64,000 bases of DNA from Cristatella mucedo (Eukaryota; Bryozoa; Phylactolaemata; Cristatellidae): positions 1,823,501 through 1,887,500 of the forward strand of contig WPIO01000040.1 in the NCBI GenBank assembly GCA_009760855.2. The letters run 5' to 3'. This document shows positions 59,166 to 64,000 of the stretch, in pieces. Under the pieces are notes generated by a model. It ran no database searches. It saw nothing but the letters and a program-made list of their open reading frames with translations, and was not told the DNA's origin. How positions within the stretch are numbered: position 1 is the first letter of the stretch; each line of letters starts with the position of its first letter. The position numbers and the translations under genes are program-made.

Positions 59166-59207
59166 CCCCTGCCGACACAGCTCCGGAAGTGAAGATGTCG
59201 GCAGGGG
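59166..59207. promoter_or_regulatory. 11-bp hairpin enclosing the golgin start codon
   Basis: CCCCTGCCGAC (59,166-59,176) pairs exactly with GTCGGCAGGGG (59,197-59,207) across a 20-nt loop. The second arm starts at the G of the ATG (59,195-59,197). In RNA this could mask the start codon; that is inference. Confidence 0.6.
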
Positions 59208-59960
59208 AGGTGTTAGCACTGCTCTTTGGCTCTGTCCCTCACCACGTGCGCAGCACCGGGCCGCATGAGCCGTGTCGACCAGCCGTGCCTGTTCACTTGT
59301 AGGCTTCAGCCGAGTCCAGTGCACTGGCGGCTGACGCCGACGGTCATGCCGCCGGCCGCGGTAGCGCCTCCTCAGCTGACAGCAAATCGGCCGGAAGCGG
59401 AAAGCTTGAGTCGCTTTCGCGCGAGGATCTCATCAAATTTGTCAAGAAGCAGACCGTGCTGCTCACGAAGAGCAGGGCAACTGCCGAAGGTACGGGCCTC
59501 GGTTGTAGCAAAGTGGGACACGGGACACACAGGGACTAATGAGAAACCGAATGTGTCGCACTGTTCCTCTGCCTCTCGTTGGCAATTTTGACTGATCAAA
59601 TAAGCTGTGTATGTCGTTGCCAGCTCTGTCTTGCAGTTGTGTGGGGTACTTGAATGAAATGTGTCAGGCTCGGCTAGCAGCCCAAATGGGTGCAAGCGAT
59701 GGCAGCAGTTGCAGCAATGTGCCCCTGCCAATAGCCAGCGGTCACTTTAAACTACTGTGTGCAGCTATGGAGAGCAACTGCCTCTTTGAACGTCAGCACT
59801 CGGTCATCTGCTGGCGCTCGTTTAATTGCTTGGCAATCTCCAGTTGCAACGATGAGAGAGACAGACAGAGAGACAGGCAGGCAAACAGAGAGACAGAGAA
59901 AGAGATGAAGATAGATATAGAGGGGGAGAGAGAGAGAGAGACTGAGACATAGAAAGACAC

Positions 59961-60005
<45 letters not shown>

Positions 60006-60063
60006 GACAGACAGAGAGACAGAGAGAGAGACACAGAGGGAGACACAGCAAGAGAGACAGACA

Positions 60064-60114
<51 letters not shown>

Positions 60115-60200
60115 ACACTCATACAGAGTAGGAGTGAGAGTGGAAGGAGAGAGCAACCGACAAAAAGAGGCAGAGCAACATAGAGAGAGAGAGATAGACC

Positions 60201-60261
<61 letters not shown>

Positions 60262-62458
60262 GGTGAAAGGGTGTCCACATCGATAGCCTGATTTACTGAG
60301 TACGCTCTTTGTATGACTTTGCAACTAAGCTGGCTTCACTTTTCTGGATGTTTGTTTCACTCGTGCTGGTGTCAGTCCTATAAATTACTACCTTGGTGCT
60401 GTCGTGAACTGCTTGGCCGGGTAGGTTTCATGCCTACTGTATATTGTTTCATTGTTTTCCTAGCTCCCTGAAGGGTGCAGTTATGAGTGGGTTGGGCACT
60501 AACGTTTTTCAGAAGCCAGCATGTGAGATCAGGATAAACTGTGTGGGCTGTATGTGATTTACTCTGCAGCTAGTTGCCAGATGTTCAAGCAGTGCTGCGA
60601 TCGCATGCTGCCATCAGGTGCTACTGCCTCCTTTCTGTGCAGCCTGGCTAGCCATCTGCAAATGTCTATTTTATAATAGTAATAATAATAATAATAATAA
60701 TAATACACTTGATAAAGCGCCCTCACTAGGTGCTTTGCATTTGCTGCAAGGGAAACACAATGTTATAGCTATAAATACCGGAAATACCAGGATCGGTGAC
60801 TGGCTGCATCCAAAAAAGATCTTAGCTGATTTTAGAGCCTCATTTTTATAGCAGCAGAAGAGCCTTGTCGACTATCACCACCACTTGCAGTGGGCAATAA
60901 AGGATTGCCTAACTGCAGGATTCGAACCCACGACCGTCGTCGTTGAAGAGTGAGCACCTTACCTCCTGAGCTGTCATGGCCCAGTCAACTAGCTAGCTGG
61001 TTCATGATCGGGTCCGTTATCCTCTGATCAGTCTCGTTATTTCGTGCTCTGTGTCATCCTAAGGGCTTGCTGCCTCATTGATCCCTCAGCCATCCAATTC
61101 TTTTTCTGGCTTGCTTGCTGCTTGCACAGTGCCGGCTGCAGGACATGTCTCTCTCTGCTTCGGTGGCATGCTGGGACGATAGCCTCCCTCTCTTACTCCC
61201 TTCCTGGCCCCAGCTGCTTGTAGCTGCTGCTTGTAGCCCTGCATGAATGTGAAGGTTAAGCCCCCCCCCCCCCCCCGCCCGCCCGCCCGCCTTATCTGAA
61301 GCTCAAGGCACGTGAAGGAATATGACAGGAAGCCGCAGATCTGGACGCCGCCCTGCTCGGAAGCCAGACCAGCGCTGATCTCGTGTCGCCGCCGTGCCGT
61401 GACTCCAAGCCAGCCGACGGCTAGCTTCTGCTAGTGCACAGACCTGGTAACCTGGTTGCTGCTGCTGCTGCATGCAGTAGAAGCCCTGGCCAAGGCACAA
61501 GGGGTCACTAGCAGCGCGATTTACCCACCTCTGCCAGCGCGGCTCGTCTTCGTGTTGGCGTCCGTCTGGCACTTGGCTACTCCTGTCGTTGCCGCTGTAC
61601 CCATTTGCTGTCACTTGCCTGCTCCGTGAGTAGCAGCACATCGAACCGGATGCCTGGGCGGCACTGCATTGTGGGTGCTCACAGCTTAAGTGCCCTCCTT
61701 CGATGGATTCGCCCATTCGCATCGACCCAACCGTTGTAATGCTGCATGTTAAGGCTGGTATTAGCTCAACCCTTGTGTTAAGTATTTTCAGTATTTGCAA
61801 TCTTGTGTAGCCAGACGAAATTAATAGCTTTGTGTAAAGCACGGCTCGATGCAGACACTCAGCGGCGCCGCGTGCATCTTGTGCCGATGAAACCCTACGC
61901 CGGCCATGTGAGCGTGGCATGCCGTGGCCGTGGCCGTGACCAATTGCATCTAAGCTTCGATGTTATCTTCTTGGTCGATTGTCGCGGGCTGTTGTGTTTA
62001 TAGCCCGTGACTTCTGCCGTGTCGTGTGAAAAGCCATCGTCCGAGCTGCTCTCCGAGCTGCTCTCCGAGCTGCACTCCGAGCTGCTCTCCGAGCTGCACT
62101 GCTCTCCCTGGTCTCCGTGCGCGCGTGATAGCTCTTCTTCCTCCTCCTTCACGGTCCATCGCTCGAAGCCAGTGTGTATGCTGTGGCGGCCCATCAGACC
62201 ATCTCGTCTCTAACACACCTTATTTAGCACAGCATTTAGTGAGTCCCTGCGATTCGCCCTTTCATGCTCATGCGTGCTGACACTGTTGCATGCTGCCACT
62301 AACCACGCTTGCATGCTGACCCTGTGCATGTCACCCCTAACCATGCTATTCTTGGTTTACTGAGCATGCTAGTACTAACCACTCGATCATACTTCCTTTG
62401 CAGCAATTGGAAAGTGCCTAGAAAGAGATTGAGTTCTCTGAGGGTGCTTTATCAAGTG

Positions 62459-62494
<36 letters not shown>

Positions 62495-63393
62495 CATCAT
62501 CATTACTGGGAATGATGAGTGGTGGATTAGCTGCCTAGTCATCTGGCGGGCATTCCCACGAGCTGGCCATCCTTGCGCATGCAGAAGGAATCACTCACGG
62601 AAAGTGGAGATACTACTGGCCGTCTACAGCCAGCGTGTCGAGTTTCTTCTACACGGGACAGGGTTTGTGGTGGAGTAGGTTGCCTGCTCACGGGCTGCTA
62701 TAGATAACGTGGCAGCTCATACTAGTGAATTTGACGCCTAATATTGTGCATCGATCGATCGATCGATCGATCGATCGATCGATCTGGCACAGAGCTGAGG
62801 GCGTGGCATAGGCAGTCGCCCGTCACTTAGGGCCACCCACGTACGTCGTAGCAGGAAAAAAATGTCAACTGATGTGCATCCAGATTGAATGGATTGGAGC
62901 CAGCATGCTGCCAGCAGCAGCCGTGTGCTGCTGCTGCTCGCAGTTCGAGCCTGCGTAGCCGAGCCGCACCATCACCGTTGCCCTCTGCCCCCTAGGCAAT
63001 GTTGCAGTCCGAGCACAGCGGAAGAAGCAAAGGGACTTTGGAAGGGGGGTGAAGTTGCACGAGCCCAGTGAGTGTGTGCGTGCCTGCCTGCATGCTGCTG
63101 ACTCCGATCGGCGATCTCCGGATCCGGAGATCGCCGATCAGCGATGGAGTGGCACTTGCGCGGCAGGCAGGCGTGGCTCGGTGCGCGAGTGCAGCGTGCT
63201 GCCGCCACTCACCGAAGCCACGTGTCTCGCCGCGCCTTTCGTCGCAGCTCTCGCCGAGGAGAAGAGGAAGCTCGAGGCGACGCTCGCTGCCGAGACGGAG
63301 CGTGCCGACACGCTGGCCGGTGACAGCCAGTCGGCGGTGGCCGCGTACAATGCGGCACAGGAAGCCCAGGCTCAGGCGGCCCTCAAGATCGAG
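59195..63393 (+). CDS. GCC2: GCC2/GCC185-like golgin, 5' exons only (partial)
   Basis: Proposed exons: 59,195-59,209 (MSAGE, donor GAG|GTGTTA, phase 0); 59,303-59,489 (acceptor TTCACTTGTAG|GC, donor GCCGAAG|GTACGG, phase 1); 63,248-63,393 (acceptor CCTTTCGTCGCAG|CT, donor ATCGAG|GTAAGA). The second exon has an acidic Ser/Ala-rich lead and then KLESLSREDLIKFVKKQ, closely like the conserved N-terminal motif of the trans-Golgi GRIP golgin GCC2 (KLE-L-KEDLIKF-KKQ, from memory). The 63.2-kb exon encodes heptad-like coiled coil (LAEEKRKLEATLAAETERAD) and fits the phase, but it could belong to another coiled-coil protein, or extra exons may lie between. GCC2 tethers endosome-derived vesicles at the Golgi through its coiled coil, with a C-terminal GRIP domain. 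The rest of the gene lies beyond this window. Confidence 0.7.
59853..60255. repeat. GA/GACA/CA compound microsatellite in a golgin intron
   Basis: GACAGACA and GAGA arrays, with (AC)n at about 60,060-60,118 and (CAGA)n at 60,230-60,260. Confidence 0.96.
60677..60764 (-). mobile_element. LINE-A terminal 3' stub
   Basis: (AAT)n tail and a partial stem-loop (part of the CAGAGAACTCAATCTC loop is deleted). Confidence 0.8.
60830..60985 (-). mobile_element. SINE-A, complete-looking copy
   Basis: On the minus strand GGGCCATGACAGCTCAGGAG with box A-like sequence, box B GTGGGTTCGAATCC, body GTGGTGGTGATAG and end GAGGCTCTAAAATCAGC. It lies in a golgin intron. Confidence 0.75.
61261..61290 (-). other. 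C-run with CCCG repeats (G-quadruplex potential on minus strand)
   Basis: Sixteen C then GCCCGCCCGCCCGCC. At least five G-tracts on the minus strand; i-motif potential on plus. Confidence 0.6.
62039..62105. repeat. 12-bp minisatellite CCGAGCTGCTCT, five copies
   Basis: Alternating CTGCTCT and CTGCACT variants. Confidence 0.9.
62213..62505 (+). mobile_element. LINE-A 3' UTR fragment with long (ATT)n
   Basis: ACACCTTATTTAGCACAGC to the stem-loop and (TTA)n ending in ATCATCATCATT. Confidence 0.85.
62750..62784. repeat. (ATCG)n self-complementary microsatellite
   Basis: Eight tandem ATCG units. Every unit contains a GATC and a CGAT, so either strand can fold on itself. Confidence 0.97.
63106..63139. 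repeat. Perfect spacerless 34-bp palindrome
   Basis: Left half GATCGGCGATCTCCGGA; the right half is its exact reverse complement, centred on GGATCC. It lies about 110 bp upstream of the coiled-coil exon of the golgin-like gene. Confidence 0.97.
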
Positions 63394-63402
63394 GTAAGAG
63401 GT

Positions 63403-63477
63403 ATAGAAAGAGAGAGAGTGTGAGAGAGAGAGACAGAGAGACAGACAGACAGAGAGAGACAGACAGAGAGACAGACA

Positions 63478-63529
<52 letters not shown>

Positions 63530-63565
63530 GAGAGTGAGAGACAGAGAGAGAGAGAGAGAGAGATA
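63403..63565. repeat. GA/GACA microsatellite
   Basis: Begins 10 bp after the splice donor of the 63.2-kb exon. Confidence 0.95.
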
Positions 63566-64000
63566 GATAGGTAGATACCTGCATCCCTCCTCCGCCCTCT
63601 CTTCTCCTGGCCCGGCGCCAGCGTCTGCATAGCGTGGTCATTTTGGCACTTAGCCGGCGGCTGGCTGTGGCATTAGCTCAATCACAGCGAGTCGCTTGCG
63701 TCGCTTTGCTCGGAGGCAGTGGGTGCGCGCGTGCTCTGCAGTCTCGTTTTTTAGTATAGTTTTTCCTCATTTGCCTTGGACGGCTCGGTAAGAAAATGCG
63801 TACATTATCCGTATACTTGTAGTGCATGCATCCTGCCCGCCCAGCTGTGCTGGTAAGAAGTGTGACCCGTGCTGTGACCTGTGCTGTGACCTGTGCTGCG
63901 ACCTGTGCTGTGACCCGGTGGCAAGAGCAAGGTGAAGGCTTGTCGCCTGTTTTGGCTTGGAACCCGGTGGGGGGGAACCCCCGGGAAACAGCAGATTGTA
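63566..64000. other. Intron continuation, no exon recognised
   Basis: Bases 63,866-63,915 are five copies of a TGTGACCTGTGC-type unit of about 11-12 bp. GGTGGGGGGGAACCCCC is a GC hairpin at the end. Confidence 0.5.

Larger units (their letters stand above)
60986..62212. other. Intron of the golgin gene, no further exon assigned
   Basis: Contains a C-run (61,261-61,290) and the 12-bp minisatellite at 62,039-62,105. A minus-strand frame of 205 codons (61,303-61,920) has no recognisable domain and is probably chance in GC-rich sequence. An extra small golgin exon cannot be excluded. Confidence 0.4.

Noticed and set aside
61303-61920. 205-codon minus-strand frame
   Set aside because: Antisense within a golgin intron, no motif, GC-rich composition.
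63248-63393. Myosin heavy-chain rod exon
   Set aside because: The coiled coil is generic. Position and phase fit the GCC2-like gene better, and no myosin-specific motif is visible.

Overview
This window looks like nuclear DNA of an animal, most likely an invertebrate; I cannot name the species. The reasons are spliced genes with GT/AG introns and TATA promoters, a golgin (GCC2-like) gene, many L2/CR1-type LINE fragments, tRNA-derived SINEs, solo LTRs, hAT-type DNA transposon remnants, and very long CT/GA, TCTG and TA microsatellites. There are no bacterial operons, no rRNA and no CRISPR array. Most of the 64 kb is repeat-derived.

Regions 1-29 kb and 50-58 kb are essentially repeats. LINE-A is L2-like; its 3' end carries a GCGCC...GGCGC stem-loop followed by (ATT)n, and about 17 copies are seen. 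LINE-B has endonuclease plus RT and an ACATTACATTA tail. LINE-C has endonuclease plus linker. There are two SINE families, one of which (SINE-B) carries a LINE-A-like 3' stem-loop. A SPIN-like hAT MITE lies at 23,021-23,218 and a decayed hAT/DUF4371 (ZMYM1-like) transposase at about 54.8-55.3 kb. Three solo LTRs (21,578-21,872; 55,801-56,548; 57,179-57,626) begin TG, end CA and have perfect 5-, 4- and 5-bp target duplications; each is inserted in a LINE.

The most interesting region is 29.5-49.9 kb, a large nested palindrome around a small gene family that I do not recognise. Two apparently complete paralogues, here gene B (37.1-39.75 kb) and gene D (47.6-49.9 kb), share one architecture: upstream inverted-repeat element, GC box, TATA box, short non-coding exon 1, exon 2 coding a signal peptide (MK-ATLLFL-AFA-CLYC pattern), a phase-1 intron, and exon 3 coding a glycine-rich mature region, then stop and AATAAACTGTC. 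The predicted precursors are 95 and 96 residues. The signal exon is conserved while the mature parts differ: Gly/His then Lys-rich in B, Gly/Arg/Ser-rich in D. A third copy (A, minus strand, 29.6-30.3 kb) has a stop in the signal peptide and has lost exon 3. A fourth (C, minus strand, about 41.43-41.6 kb) is only a promoter with a TATA-to-TACA change. A-B and C-D units form inverted arms (about 29,524-37,283 and 41,428-48,480; about 99% identical inside) around a 4.1-kb spacer. Each arm is itself an older, decayed palindrome.

The right end (59.2-63.4 kb) holds the 5' exons of a GCC2/GCC185-like trans-Golgi golgin on the plus strand. A start exon, an exon with the conserved EDLIKF-KKQ motif and a coiled-coil exon have compatible intron phases. 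The gene continues past the window.

All gene models are inferred from sequence alone. The family resemblance of the golgin, SPIN and DUF4371 segments rests on recognition from memory, not on a search.
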